A DNA stretch of 64,000 nt from Mycobacterium lacus. GTDB taxonomy: Bacteria; Actinomycetota; Actinomycetes; Mycobacteriales; Mycobacteriaceae. A program made the position numbers and the translations under genes. Below are positions 19,101-29,800 of this stretch, piece after piece (position 1 is the first letter of the stretch; each line of letters starts with the position of its first letter). The notes beneath the pieces are model-generated. The model did not search any database, was not told where the DNA came from, and saw only the letters and a program-made list of their open reading frames with translations. The DNA is taken from NCBI RefSeq assembly GCF_010731535.1, contig NZ_AP022581.1:3047952-3111951 (forward strand), given 5' to 3'.

Positions 19101-20615
19101 CTGACCATCACGCCGCAAGACCTGTACGAATACCCGACGCTGGCCGCGTTGACGGCCGCCGTCGATGCCTCGTTCGCGGCGAGCGGATTGGCGAAACCCC
19201 CTGAGGCTGATGCGCATCCGGCGGTGACGCCGAACATCGCGTACTTCCTGGACCGGGGGTTGCGCGACACCGGCCGCTGGCGCGTCCCGCTGATCCTGCG
19301 GCTCGACCCCAAGATAGGTCCGGAGGACATTCGAGCGGTGCTGACCGCGGTGGCCAACCACCACGATGCGCTGCGCCTGCACCTTGTGGACAACGCGGGA
19401 ATGTGGGAGCAGCGCATCGCACCCGCTGAAGAATTCACCCGGCTTTCGACCCGGGCGCTTCCCGAGGATGTCGCCGCCAGCAGCACGGAGGAGCGGGCCG
19501 CGGTGTCGAACATCCTGGCCGAATTCCTTAAGGACCAACGCGATTCGACTGCGCCTCTGGTGGCCGTGCACATCACTGCCGCCCACGGCGGTCCGCACTA
19601 CCTGGGCCTCGGCATGCACGAGACGGTCATCGACGACGCGTCGCGACAGATCCTGGGAACCGACATCATCACCGCGTTCGGGCAACGGCTGGCAGACCAG
19701 GAGATCACGCTGGAACCGGTCGCCACCGGGTGGCGCGAGTGGTCACTGCGCTGCGGGGCCCTCGCAACGCATCCGGCGGCCCTGGACACTCGCTCCTTCT
19801 GGATCGAGAATTCAGACAAGGTGACGTTGTGGCTCGCCGACCCCGGTGTGACGCAACCGCCCGGCGCCGACGATCTGACCAAGTTGTCGTGCACACTAAA
19901 CGTCGAGCAGACATCTGAGCTGGACGACGCCCGGCGCAGGTTCCGACGCTCGATTCAGGAGATCGTGCTGGCCGCACTGGGCCGGACAATCGCCCAGACG
20001 GTCGGTGACGGTGTGGTCGCCGTTGAACTCGAGGGCGAGGGCCGCTCGGTGCTGCGCCCGGACGTCGACGTCCGCAGAACCGTCGGCTGGTTTACGTCCT
20101 ACTACCCGGTTCCGCTGGCATGCGCCAACGGGCAAGGCGCGGCGGCGATCGCGCAGCTGGACGCCGTGCACAACACCCTTAAGTCCGTTCCGCACTACGG
20201 AATTGGATACGGGCTGCTGCGGTATCTCTACGCACCCACCGGCCGCGTCCTGGGCGCGCAGCGCACACCCGACATCCACTTCCGTTACGCCGGCGTGATC
20301 CCCGAGCTGTCGCCCGTCGACGCGCCGGTACAATTCGACTCCGACATGACGGTGCCCGTGCGAGAACCGATCCCGGGGCTCGGCCACGCCATCGAACTCC
20401 GCGCGTATCGGTCCGGCGGCGAACTGCATCTCGATTGGTGGTACGACACCCGCCGGATCACGGCGGCAACGGCGGAAGCACTGGCGCGGACCTTCCCGAA
20501 CGCCCTCAGCGAGCTGATCCAGGAGGCCATCTCGGCCGAGCACGACGACAGCGAAATGGTCGGGGAACCCGAAGCGGGCGCGCTGGTGGACCTGTCGGGC
20601 CTGGACGCCGGCTGA
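16176..20615 (+). CDS. ppsE: PpsE-type terminal polyketide synthase with condensation-like domain
   Basis: Last module of the phthiocerol assembly line, 1,479 residues. Domains: KS about 5-430 with VQTACSSSL, AT about 540-830, ACP with Ser near 958 in GGDSL, then a C-terminal NRPS condensation-like domain about 1020-1460. There are no reductive domains. The AT active site reads GYSTGE instead of GHSxGE, and the specificity site is HAFH, a malonyl-type motif. The HHxxxDG position of the condensation-like domain reads MHETVIDDA, so standard condensation chemistry is doubtful; in M. tuberculosis chain release and transfer involve PapA5. Starts with GTG in a GTGA overlap with ppsD. The next gene, drrA, follows after 10 bp. 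Confidence 0.95.
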
Positions 20616-20625
20616 GGAGGATCTG

Positions 20626-21621
20626 ATGCGCAACGACGACATGGCTGTGGTGGTTCGGGGGATTCGCAAGGCATTCGGCAAGGTTGTGGCCCTGGATGAC
20701 GTCAGTTTCGAGGTGGGCCACGGTGAAGTGATTGGTCTGCTCGGCCCAAATGGCGCGGGCAAGACGACCATGGTGGACATCTTGTCGACGCTGACCCGGC
20801 CGGATCGGGGCTCGGCCAGCGTCTCCGGGTACGACGTCGTTTCCGAGCCGGCCGGTGTGCGCCGCTCGATCATGGTCACCGGACAGCAGGTCGCCGTCGA
20901 CTACGTGCTTTCCGGCGAGCAGAACCTGGTGTTGTTCGGTCGTCTGTACGGGCTGAGCAAGTCGGCGGCACGCACGCGGGCGCACGAGCTGCTCGAGCAG
21001 TTCGGCCTCATGCATGCCGCGAAACGGCCCGTCAACACGTATTCCGGCGGGATGCGCCGACGGATAGACATCGCGTGCGGATTGGTGGTCCAACCCCGGG
21101 TTGCGTTCCTGGACGAGCCCACCACCGGGCTGGATCCGAGGAGCCGGCAAGCCATTTGGGACCTGGTGGCCAGCTTCAAGAAGCTCGGCATCGCCACGCT
21201 GCTGACCACACAGTATCTCGAAGAGGCCGACGCGCTCAGTGACCGGATCATCCTGATCGATCACGGCAAGATCATCGCCGAGGGCACCGCGAACGAGCTC
21301 AAGCACCGTGCCGGCGACACGTTCTGCGAAATAGTGCCGCGGGATCTGAAGGATCTGGACGCTGTTGTCGCAGCGCTCGGTTCGCTGCTGCCCGAGCACA
21401 GCCGGGCCATCGTGACACCCGAATCAGACCGGATCACGATGCCGGCACCGGACGGCACCAGAACGCTCATCGAGGCCGCCCGCCGGCTCGATGAGGCGAA
21501 TATCGAGCTGGCCGACATCGCGCTACGCCGGCCGTCGCTCGATGACGTATTCCTGTCCATGACGGCGGATCCCAGCGAGACCCACGCCCTAACGCACCTG
21601 GCGTCGGGGGCCATGCGATGA
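20626..21621 (+). CDS. drrA: DrrA-like ABC transporter ATP-binding protein
   Basis: Cytoplasmic ATPase of the DrrABC exporter, needed with MmpL7 for correct localisation of PDIM. It has 331 residues with Walker A GPNGAGKT, signature YSGGM, Walker B VAFLDEP and a switch-type TTQYLEE stretch. The C-terminal extension after about residue 230 is typical of DrrA-type daunorubicin-resistance ATPases. The start is well defined: the ppsE stop is followed by a GAGGAGG ribosome site and ATG. The gene ends in an ATGA overlap with drrB, so drrABC is translationally coupled to the pps operon. Confidence 0.95.
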   Translation: MRNDDMAVVVRGIRKAFGKVVALDDVSFEVGHGEVIGLLGPNGAGKTTMVDILSTLTRPDRGSASVSGYDVVSEPAGVRRSIMVTGQQVAVDYVLSGEQNLVLFGRLYGLSKSAARTRAHELLEQFGLMHAAKRPVNTYSGGMRRRIDIACGLVVQPRVAFLDEPTTGLDPRSRQAIWDLVASFKKLGIATLLTTQYLEEADALSDRIILIDHGKIIAEGTANELKHRAGDTFCEIVPRDLKDLDAVVAALGSLLPEHSRAIVTPESDRITMPAPDGTRTLIEAARRLDEANIELADIALRRPSLDDVFLSMTADPSETHALTHLASGAMR

Positions 21622-22460
21622 GCGCCCCGGCCCTCGATCCGACTCCGATCCCGATCAAGCCACGCCCGTCGATGCTGCAGCAGTGGTGGGTGCTCTTTGT
21701 GCGGTTCATCATGCCGGGCCTGCGCAACGGTGAGAAAATCACCACGATCGGCGCGCCCGTGGCTTTCATGGTGGGCTTCTACATACCGTTCTCCATTCCG
21801 TGGAACCATTTTGTGGGCGGTGGCAGCTCGGGCGTCGCCAGCAACTTGGCGCAGTACATCACGCCCTTGGTCACCCTGCAGGCGGTCGCATTCGCCGCTA
21901 TCGGGTCGGCGTTTCGGGCGGCCACCGATTCTCTGCTGGGCGTCAATCGACGATTCGCCACCATGCCGATCGCCCCGTTGACGCCGGTGCTCGCCCGCGT
22001 GACGGTGGCCGTGTACCGATGCTCGTGGGGTTTGGGGGTATCCCTGATCTGCGGCTATGCGTTCGGATTCCGGTTCCATCGCAGCCTGCTATGCATCGTG
22101 GGGTTTTGCGTCTTGGTGATCGCGATTGGGGCCTTGCTATCCTTCGGCGCCGACCTGCTGGGCACCGCTGTCAAAAACCCCGACGCGATGCTGCCGCTGC
22201 TGACGCTGCCCATTTTGATCTTCGGGCTGCTGTCCGTTGGTCTCATGCCGCTCAAGTTGTTTCCTCGTTGGGTCCACGGGTTCGTGCGCGACCAGCCGAT
22301 CTCCCAGTTCGTGGTGGCGCTGCGCGCACTGGCCGGGGATACCACCAAAACGGTCGTCCCGGTGACATGGCCCGTCATGGCGCCGACGTTGGCGTGGCTG
22401 TGCGGTTTCCTGGCGGTCGGGGTGATCTCATCCTTCCTCGTTTTGTCGAGACCGCGATGA
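21618..22460 (+). CDS. drrB: DrrB-like ABC-2 transporter permease
   Basis: Integral membrane subunit of the PDIM-associated DrrABC transporter, 280 residues. Several hydrophobic segments are visible, for example around residues 45-60, 80-100, 135-160 and 170-190, after a cytoplasmic Pro-rich N-terminus. The layout is that of the ABC-2 permease family and the length is close to M. tuberculosis DrrB. Overlaps drrA at the start and drrC at the stop by ATGA, which suggests near-stoichiometric translation of the three subunits. Confidence 0.93.
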   Translation: MSAPALDPTPIPIKPRPSMLQQWWVLFVRFIMPGLRNGEKITTIGAPVAFMVGFYIPFSIPWNHFVGGGSSGVASNLAQYITPLVTLQAVAFAAIGSAFRAATDSLLGVNRRFATMPIAPLTPVLARVTVAVYRCSWGLGVSLICGYAFGFRFHRSLLCIVGFCVLVIAIGALLSFGADLLGTAVKNPDAMLPLLTLPILIFGLLSVGLMPLKLFPRWVHGFVRDQPISQFVVALRALAGDTTKTVVPVTWPVMAPTLAWLCGFLAVGVISSFLVLSRPR

Positions 22461-23287
22461 CCGCCGTGACAACTCGGGAAATCGGGTTTGCGCCCGCGCG
22501 GGCGCAGGACCCGGAAAACTCTGTCCGGCTGCTCCTTTCGCATACCCTGTTGCAGACCCAGCGATTGCTCACTCGGTGGGCGCACGACTTTGTCACCATC
22601 ATCGGCGCGATCGTGTTCCCGATTCTGTTCATGCTGGTGCTGAATATCGTGCTCGGTAACCTGATTTACGCCGTCACCCACAACGGCGCGCTGTACAGCA
22701 TCGTTCCGCTGATCGCGCTCGGCGCCACGATCACCGGGTCGGCGTTCGTGGCGATCGACCTGATACGCGAGCGCTCCTGCGGCCTGCTTTCCCGATTGTG
22801 GGTGCTGCCGGTGCACCGGGCATCGGGCCTGCTCTCTCGAATCCTCGCGAACGCGATCCGGATTCTGTTCACCACCCTCGTCATGCTGGGAACCGGGATG
22901 CTGTTGGGCTTCCGGTTCCGTGAGGGCATGATCGCGAGCCTGATGTGGCTCGGTGTCCCGATGATCCTTGGCATCGCATTCGCCGTCATCGTCACCACCG
23001 TGGCGCTCCACACAGCGCAAACAGTCGTGGTTGAGGGGGTCGAGTTGGTGCAAGCGATCGCGATCTTCTTCTCCACGGGCCTGGTACCGCTCGACCAGTA
23101 CCCACACTGGATTCAGCCGGTCGTGGCACATCAGCCCGTGAGCTACGCCGTCGCGGCGATGCGCGGACTATCGATGGGCGGTCCGGTCCTGGCTCCGATG
23201 ACCGGAGTGCTGCTGTGGACCGCGGGTATCTGCGCCGCATGCGCCGTACCCTTGGCGATCGGCTATCGACGGGCCAGCACGCGCTGA
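22457..23287 (+). CDS. drrC: DrrC-like ABC-2 transporter permease
   Basis: Second membrane subunit of DrrABC, 276 residues, the same length as the M. tuberculosis protein. The ATG at 22457 overlaps the drrB stop (ATGA); the frame is open further upstream, but there it would lie inside drrB. Six or so hydrophobic stretches are visible, with an ABC-2-type region around GLVPLDQYPHWIQPVV near residue 205. In M. tuberculosis loss of DrrC blocks PDIM reaching the cell surface. papA5 follows after 33 bp. Confidence 0.94.
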   Translation: MTAVTTREIGFAPARAQDPENSVRLLLSHTLLQTQRLLTRWAHDFVTIIGAIVFPILFMLVLNIVLGNLIYAVTHNGALYSIVPLIALGATITGSAFVAIDLIRERSCGLLSRLWVLPVHRASGLLSRILANAIRILFTTLVMLGTGMLLGFRFREGMIASLMWLGVPMILGIAFAVIVTTVALHTAQTVVVEGVELVQAIAIFFSTGLVPLDQYPHWIQPVVAHQPVSYAVAAMRGLSMGGPVLAPMTGVLLWTAGICAACAVPLAIGYRRASTR

Positions 23288-23320
23288 GTCAGCATGCAGT
23301 GAAAAGACGGGAGTTTCGAG

Positions 23321-24580
23321 GTGTTTCCCGGATCCGTGATCCGAAAGCTGTCGCACAGCGAGGAAGTCTTCGCGCAGTACGAGGTCTTCACGAGCATGAC
23401 AATCCGGCTGCGCGGTGTCGTCGACGTCGACGCGTTGTCGGAGGCTTTCGATGCCCTCGTGGCGGCCCACCCGGTCTTGGCCAGTCACCTTGAGCCAAGC
23501 CCCGACGGCGGTTGGAACCTCGTCGCCGACGACCTGCTCCACTCTGGGATCTGCGTCGTCGACGGCACCAACGGGGCGGCGCCGCGCAACGCCCAAATGC
23601 GGCTCGACCAGAGCGTGTCGCTATTGAACTTGCGGCTGACGCTCCACGACGGAGGAGCCGAGCTGACGCTTTTTCTCCATCACAGCATGGCCGACGGCCA
23701 CCATGGGGCCGCTCTTGTCGATGAGCTGTTCTCCCGATACACCGACACGGTGTCCACCGGTGACCCCGGTCCAATAAACCCGGAGCCCGCCCCGCTGCCG
23801 ATGGAGGTCCTGCTGGAACAGCGGGGCATCAAGAAGCAAGGGCTGTCGGGAGCTGAGCGGTTCATGCCGGCGATGTTCGCCTATGAGCTCCCTGCCACGG
23901 CGACGCCGACGGTCCTGGCGAATCCCGGATCGCCCCAAGCCGTTCCGGTCGTCAGCCTGCGGCTCACCAAACAGGAGACGGCGGACCTGGTGGCGTTCGG
24001 CCGTGAGCATCGGCTAAGCCTCAACACCGTGGTCGCGGCGGCCATCCTGCTCACCGAGTGGCGACTGCGCGAGACCCCGCACGTCCCGATTCCCTACGTT
24101 TACCCCGTCGACTTGCGATTTCTTCTCGTGCCCCCGGTGGCCCCGACCGAATGTACCAACCTGCTCGGGGCGGCTTCTTACCTCGCTGAAATCGGTCCGG
24201 ACACCGACATCGTCGATCTGGCACGCGATATCGTTGCCACACTTCGGGGTGACTTGGCCGACGGTGTGATTCAGCAGTCGGGGCTGCACTTCGGTACGGC
24301 GTTCGAAGGCACTCCTCCCGGGCTGCCACCACTTGTCTTCTGCACTGACGCCACTGCGTTTCCAACGATGCGCACACCGCCGGGCATCATACTGGAAGAC
24401 ATTCGGGGCCAGTTCTACTGCGCCATCACCGTCCCACTCGATCTCTACTCCTGCGGCCTCTACGACGGGCAACTGATCCTCGAGCGTCACGGCCACATGT
24501 CGGAACCGGAAAAGACCCTCGAGGCGATACGCTCCCTGCTCTGCACCGTTCCCTCGGAATATGGCTGGATCATGGAGTGA
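23321..24580 (+). CDS. papA5: PapA5-type phthiocerol/phthiodiolone dimycocerosyl transferase
   Basis: Acyltransferase that esterifies the two diol hydroxyls of phthiocerol or phenolphthiocerol with mycocerosic acids carried on Mas. It has 419 residues, against about 422 in M. tuberculosis. The HHxxxDG catalytic motif is present as HHSMADG near residue 124, and DLRFLL in the second half fits the conserved DFGWG-equivalent region of the family. The start is GTG at 23321, preceded by GGGAG. Its 3' end overlaps the convergent WS/DGAT gene by 11 bp, so there is no room for a separate terminator between them. Confidence 0.95.
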   Translation: MFPGSVIRKLSHSEEVFAQYEVFTSMTIRLRGVVDVDALSEAFDALVAAHPVLASHLEPSPDGGWNLVADDLLHSGICVVDGTNGAAPRNAQMRLDQSVSLLNLRLTLHDGGAELTLFLHHSMADGHHGAALVDELFSRYTDTVSTGDPGPINPEPAPLPMEVLLEQRGIKKQGLSGAERFMPAMFAYELPATATPTVLANPGSPQAVPVVSLRLTKQETADLVAFGREHRLSLNTVVAAAILLTEWRLRETPHVPIPYVYPVDLRFLLVPPVAPTECTNLLGAASYLAEIGPDTDIVDLARDIVATLRGDLADGVIQQSGLHFGTAFEGTPPGLPPLVFCTDATAFPTMRTPPGIILEDIRGQFYCAITVPLDLYSCGLYDGQLILERHGHMSEPEKTLEAIRSLLCTVPSEYGWIME

Positions 24581-26009
24581 CATCGCGGTCAACCGCGATC
24601 GGCGCCATCGCACACTCCACCACCGTCAACTGTTCGGAAAGCCCTGCGCTCCGGCGGATTTCGACGAACTCTGCCCGCATAGCCTCGGTAACCTCGTGCG
24701 GGTCCTCGACAGTCGCGTCATCGGTCAGCACCGAGACATTGAGCTGATCGACATAGCTCCAGGCGGTGATGTTGAGCCCGCTCCACGGGGCCAAATGCCC
24801 GACCGAATAGATCTCGGTGACCAGAGCGCCGCCCACCCGGCCACGTCGTTCGAACGGACCGCGAACGTTCGAGATTATCAGGTTGGGCATTGTGCTCACC
24901 GCTTTGCGGCTGGACGCCAGCCGAATGACGGGTTCGGCAATCACGGGTGGGGCGCAGTCCAACCAGCGGCTTGCCAGCTCTGGTCCCCTGAGCCGCTGAC
25001 GTTCCTTGCTCGACATGGCACTCCGCCGGCAGCCACGGACCCGCTCCAGCGCGTGTTCGAGGTCAACGGGAAGCGCGACCGACAACGCGTCGGCGCAATT
25101 GCCGGAAAACCGGTCCGCTGACCCATCGAGGCTCACCGGGATGACGGCCGACAGCGGTTCGGCCCTGCCGTCATAACGCAAGAGCAATGTGCGCAGCGCG
25201 CCGGTCGACATGGCCAGCACCAAATCGTTGACGGTGACCCCGAGGCGCTGACCGGTCTGTTTGACATCGGCCAACGCCAAGGAGATGCTCGCGAATCTGC
25301 GCTTCGGGCTGCGCAAGTGGTGATTCATGAAGGTCGGTGGTGGAGTAAACGGCCGGCGCAACACCTCTGAAAGCGTGCGCGAGCTGCGCCGCACCCGCGA
25401 CAGACCCCGCGCGGTGTAGCCGATGGCCCGCGGGATCCGCCCGCCGTGACGGACGTGGTCCGCCAACGCCCAACCGATCAGCCGCCGCGTGCTCGGAACG
25501 GGGTCGGGTGGCTGCGGGCCGCGTTGCGGCCCGGGCCGCAGGTCCATGCCGAGGGCCATCAGATTGGCGGCGCCCACCCCGTCGACGAGTGCGTGGTGGA
25601 TCTTGCCCACCACTGCAATTCGGCCGCCGGACAAGCCTTCGACGAAGTACAGCTCCCACAGCGGGCGGCTGCGGTCAAGCGGGGCGCTGCCGATCTGTCC
25701 GATCGCCTCGTCCAGCTCGCGACGACCGCCCGGGGCGGGCAGCCGCCAAGGCCGGATGTGGTAGGTGAGCTCCACGTCGCAGTGCTCGCGCCACATCGGG
25801 TGGTGGAACTTGAACGGGACCTCGACGAGCTGATAGCAGAAGGGCTCGAGCTTGTGCAGCCGAGCGCCGATGGCCGCGCGGAACGCCTCGATGTCGAAGT
25901 TCCGGCAGTCCTGGTCTAGCTCGATGACCGCGACTTTGAGCGTGTGCAGGTGGACGTTCGGCGTCTCGCTGGAGAGCATGAGGGCATCCGTGCCGTTAAG
26001 CCATTTCAT
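24570..26009 (-). CDS. WS/DGAT-family O-acyltransferase (wax ester/triacylglycerol synthase)
   Basis: A 479-residue protein of the bifunctional wax ester synthase/acyl-CoA:diacylglycerol acyltransferase family, which esterifies long-chain alcohols or diacylglycerol with acyl-CoA. Visible hallmarks are MKWLNGTDALML at the N-terminus, the catalytic HHxxxDG as HHALVDG near residue 138, and ISNVRGP near 385, which matches the conserved NVPGP-type block. It is the last gene of a minus-strand run mas, methyltransferase, this gene, with a 25-bp gap upstream, so it probably shares the mas transcript. No such gene lies between papA5 and mas in M. tuberculosis as I know that map. The substrate is unknown; a triacylglycerol, a wax or a mycocerosyl ester are all possible. 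Confidence 0.9.
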   Translation of the reverse strand: MKWLNGTDALMLSSETPNVHLHTLKVAVIELDQDCRNFDIEAFRAAIGARLHKLEPFCYQLVEVPFKFHHPMWREHCDVELTYHIRPWRLPAPGGRRELDEAIGQIGSAPLDRSRPLWELYFVEGLSGGRIAVVGKIHHALVDGVGAANLMALGMDLRPGPQRGPQPPDPVPSTRRLIGWALADHVRHGGRIPRAIGYTARGLSRVRRSSRTLSEVLRRPFTPPPTFMNHHLRSPKRRFASISLALADVKQTGQRLGVTVNDLVLAMSTGALRTLLLRYDGRAEPLSAVIPVSLDGSADRFSGNCADALSVALPVDLEHALERVRGCRRSAMSSKERQRLRGPELASRWLDCAPPVIAEPVIRLASSRKAVSTMPNLIISNVRGPFERRGRVGGALVTEIYSVGHLAPWSGLNITAWSYVDQLNVSVLTDDATVEDPHEVTEAMRAEFVEIRRSAGLSEQLTVVECAMAPIAVDRDVTP

Positions 26010-26034
26010 CGTCGCACCGCGCTCACACGAGCCA

Positions 26035-26757
26035 TTATTTGCGGATCAGGAACCCGTTGGTGGCGAATGTCCAGCCGAATTTTTTCTCTCGCGCCACGTC
26101 ATGCTTGTAATCGTTGGGGAATTCATGCTCGTATGCCTCGATGGCTTCATACGGGCCGGCCCCGACTCCAGGAAGGACGGGGTGGCCGTTGATGTTGGAA
26201 TCTTCCACCACCAGGTAGTCGCCGGCGGCGAGTAACGGCCGCAGTAGCGTCATCTCGGCCAGTACATGATTCATCGAGTGGTCGCTGTCCAGAATGGCGA
26301 AAATCCTGCCGGGATATTCGCCTTTGAGGCGCTGAATGTGCTCGGCGACGGCCGGCGCGGTGGATGACGATTCAACGAACAAGATATCGCGGTCGCGCCG
26401 GGCCGCCGGATCGAGAGCCTTGTGGGAGATGTCCACCGAAAGCACCTTGAATGGTTGGCCGCCGTGCCTCATGACATCGGCGAAAAACAGCGCCGAGCCA
26501 CCGTAGCGAGTGCCGAACTCTATGACCAGGGATGGTTTCAACTCGGTCAGGATCTCCTGGTAATTCCACATATCGCTGACAGACTTCCAGCATTTGATCC
26601 CAATCCAGGTGGTCGTATTCCAGGCTAAGCTGCCGTAATACCACTTGTGGTATTCTTCCGCGACCGAGCCGGTCGGTCGGTAAACCAATCCGGCCACCAC
26701 GCTCACCAATATTCGCGCTAGCGCGGTCAGTCGCCTTGTCACTCCCACCCCGTTCAT
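26035..26757 (-). CDS. Rhamnosyl O-methyltransferase, Rv2959c-like (CmcI/cephalosporin hydroxylase fold)
   Basis: A 240-residue SAM-dependent sugar O-methyltransferase. It matches Rv2959c, the enzyme that methylates O-2 of the first rhamnose of M. tuberculosis PGL, across nearly its whole length: EEYHKWYYG, CWKSVSDMWNYQEIL, VIEFGTRYGGSA, AILDSDHSMNHVLAEM and VVEDSNINGHPVLPG. An N-terminal hydrophobic stretch (about residues 12-26) suggests membrane association. The ATG at 26757 was chosen because it gives the family length and follows GGTGAGAAG; the frame is open further upstream. It lies 64 bp after the mas stop on the same strand, whereas in M. tuberculosis this gene is in the PGL sugar cluster. 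The position of methylation on the sugar is inferred from the homologue only. Confidence 0.88.
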   Translation of the reverse strand: MNGVGVTRRLTALARILVSVVAGLVYRPTGSVAEEYHKWYYGSLAWNTTTWIGIKCWKSVSDMWNYQEILTELKPSLVIEFGTRYGGSALFFADVMRHGGQPFKVLSVDISHKALDPAARRDRDILFVESSSTAPAVAEHIQRLKGEYPGRIFAILDSDHSMNHVLAEMTLLRPLLAAGDYLVVEDSNINGHPVLPGVGAGPYEAIEAYEHEFPNDYKHDVAREKKFGWTFATNGFLIRK

Positions 26758-26821
26758 CTTCTCACCGCCATCCATGGGTGCAGCGCGTCGACGAGTAGCC
26801 GTTGTCCTCTGGCGCCGGCTC

Positions 26822-29800
26822 TCATGACGCCGCGGGTTGGGCCTCCTCCTCGGCCAACGTGTCCGCCAGGTGTTGGGCCAAGGCGCGCGCGGTGTTGTGG
26901 GTGGCAATGACCTTGGGCGACAGCCGGATCCCGGTCTCGGTTTCAACGTGGGTGCGCATTTCGAGCATGCCCAGCGAGTCCAAGCCGTACTCGATGAACG
27001 GGCGGTCCGCGTCGACGGTGCGGCGCAGGATCACGCTGGCCTGCTCGACGATCAGACGCCGAAGCCGGCCGGGCCATTCGTCTTGCGGCAGCGCGTTCAG
27101 CTCGGTGCGGAACTTGCTTGGGCCCCTTGTGCTTTGCCCGGTCGATGCGAACATCTCGCCCCACGGGCTACGCCGGACAAGGTCGGGCAGCCACGGCGCC
27201 CCGATGATCGGAATGTAGCCCGTGTAGGTGCGGTCATAACGCAGCAGCGTCTCGAAGGCGAACGCTCCTTCGTCGGGGGCGATCATGATTTCGCCGCCCT
27301 CGGCCAGGAACGTGGCGCGGCCGACCTCTCCCCACGCACCCCAGGCGATCGCGCTGGCCGGCAGGCCCTGTGCGCGCCGCCACTGGGCGAAGGCGTCGAC
27401 CCAGCTGTTGGCCGCCGCGTAGGCACCCTGACCGGGCGAGCCCAGCAGGGCCGCTCCCGAGGAGAACAAGCAGAACCAGTCCAGCGGCTGCCCGATCGTG
27501 GCGCGGTGCAGGTTCCACGACCCGTAAACCTTCGGCGCCCAGTCGCGGTCGATCAACTCGTCGGTGATGTTGGTCAGCGTTGCGTCCTCCACCACCGCCG
27601 CCGCGTGCAGCACGCCGCGCAGCGGAAGGCCGGTGGCGGTTGCCGCGCTCACCAGGCGGTCAGCGGTGTCGGCTTCGGCGATGTTGCCGCACTCGACCAC
27701 GATGTCGGCCCCGCTCCTGCACAGGCGCTCGATGGTCTGACGGGCTTTGGGGTTCGGCTGGTTGCGTGCGGTCAGCACGATGCGGCCACAGCCCGCTCCC
27801 CCGTTCGCGGCGGCCAGCTTCGAGGCGAAATAAAGGCCGAGACCACCCAAGCCGCCGGTGATGATGTAGGCGCCGTCGCTGCGGAAGACCGGAGCCTGGT
27901 CCGGCGGCACCACCACGCTGCTGCGCCCACCGCGCGGCACGTCCAGCAGGAGTTTGCCGGTGTGCTCGGCGTTGCTCATCGCCCGCACGGCGGTCGCCGC
28001 ATCGGCCAACGGGTAGTGAGTGCACTGCGGTGCGGCCAGAACACCGTCGGCGGTGAGCTTGAACACCGTGCCGAGCAACTCGCGCACCCGGTCGGGCTGG
28101 ACGACAGACATCAGCGCGAGGTCCACGTAGTAGAACGTCAGGCCGCGCCGGAAGGGATACAGCCCCAGCCGGGTGTTGCCATACACGTCGGCCTTGCCGA
28201 TCTCGACGAACCGCCCACCGAAGGACAACAGTTCCAATCCGGCGCGCTGGGCCGCGCCGGTCAGCGAGTTCAGCACGATATCCACGCCGTAACCGTCGGT
28301 GTCGCGCCGGATCTGCTCGGCGAACTCGATGCTGCGCGAGTCGTAGACGTGCTCGATGCCCATGTCGTGCAGCAGCGCTCGCTTCTTCGGGCTGCCCGCC
28401 GTTGCGAAGATCTGCGCTCCCGCGTGGCGCGCAATCGCTATGGCCGCCTGTCCCACACCGCCGGTTGCGGAGTGAATCAGTACCCGGTCCCCGGCCTTGA
28501 TCCCGGCCAGGTCGTGCAGCCCGTACCAGGCGGTGGCGTTGGCGGTGGCACTCGCGGCCGCCTGCTCATCGGTCAGCGTGGGCGGAAGGGTGATCGCCAG
28601 GTTGGCGTCGCAGGTGAGGAAGCTGCGCCAGCAGCCGCCCTCGGCGAAGCCACCGACACGGTCACCGACCTGGTGGTCCGTGACATTCTCCCCGACCGCG
28701 GTGACCACACCGACAAAATCCATACCCAACTGCGGTTGGCGGTCGTCGATGATGGGGAACTTGCCGAACGCGATCAGAACGTCCGCGAAGTTGATGGTGG
28801 ACATGGTGACCGCGACCTCGATCTGCCCGGGCCCGGGCGGGATACGGTCGCACGCGGCCAGTTCCAGCGTTTGCAGGTCACCCGGCGTGCGGATCTGCAT
28901 CCGCATGTTGTCGCGTTCGTGGTCCACGATGGCGGTGTGCCGCTCGTCATGGCTCAGCGGACTGGGGCACAAACGTGCCGTGTACCACTCGCCATTGCGC
29001 CAGGCCGTTTCGTCCTCGTCGGAGCCTCCCAGCAGTTGCCGGGCCACCTGTTCGGCATCGGTGTGCTCGTCCACGTCGACCAGGGTGGTACGCAGCAGCG
29101 GATGTTCGCTGCTGATCACCCGCAGCAGGCCACGCAGCCCGGCCTGCTCCAGGTTGACCTGGTCTTTCGGCCGCACCACCTGGGCTTGCCTGGTCACCAC
29201 GAACAGCCGGGGAAGCTCCCCCTCCAATTCGGCCAGCTCCCGGGTGATCCGAACCAGATGGCGCACCTGCTCACGGCCCTGCAGCAGGCTTGCCTCATCC
29301 GGCTCCCCGGCGCCCGGCCCGCACAGGATCACCACACCATCGACGGGGCGGGCGCGTAGCTGACTGGTCAACCTTTCCAGGCCGGCCGCGGGGTCGGCCT
29401 CCACCGGCCAGTGCAGGTTGGCGCATTCGGTGCCTTGGGGTCCTTGGGATTTCAGCGCGTCCGTCAACGCGGTGGCCAGCATGTCGTCGGCGCCGGACGC
29501 ATCGATCAGCAGCCATGACCCGGCCTCGTCGTGGGTGGCGTCGGGCAGCGCTCGCTGCTGCCACGCCAGGGTCAGCAGCCGCTCGCTGAGCACCCGATCG
29601 CGCTCGCCGCTCTCGGTCGTCCCGGTCCCCATGCGGAGCCCACGCACGGCCAGCAAGACGGCGCCGTTTTCGTCCAGCACGTCGAGGTCGGCCTCGCCAC
29701 CCGTGGCGTCGACCGTGGTGACGCGTGCGTAGCAGTAGTGGGCGTTGCGGGTGGAGCCGTAGGCACGCAGGCGGCGTACACCCAGGGGCAACAGCAGTCC

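Noticed and set aside
26837..29359. Plus-strand open frame of about 840 codons opposite mas
   Set aside because: Shadow of the KR/ER region of mas; composition follows the third-position GC of mas, and no family motif is visible.
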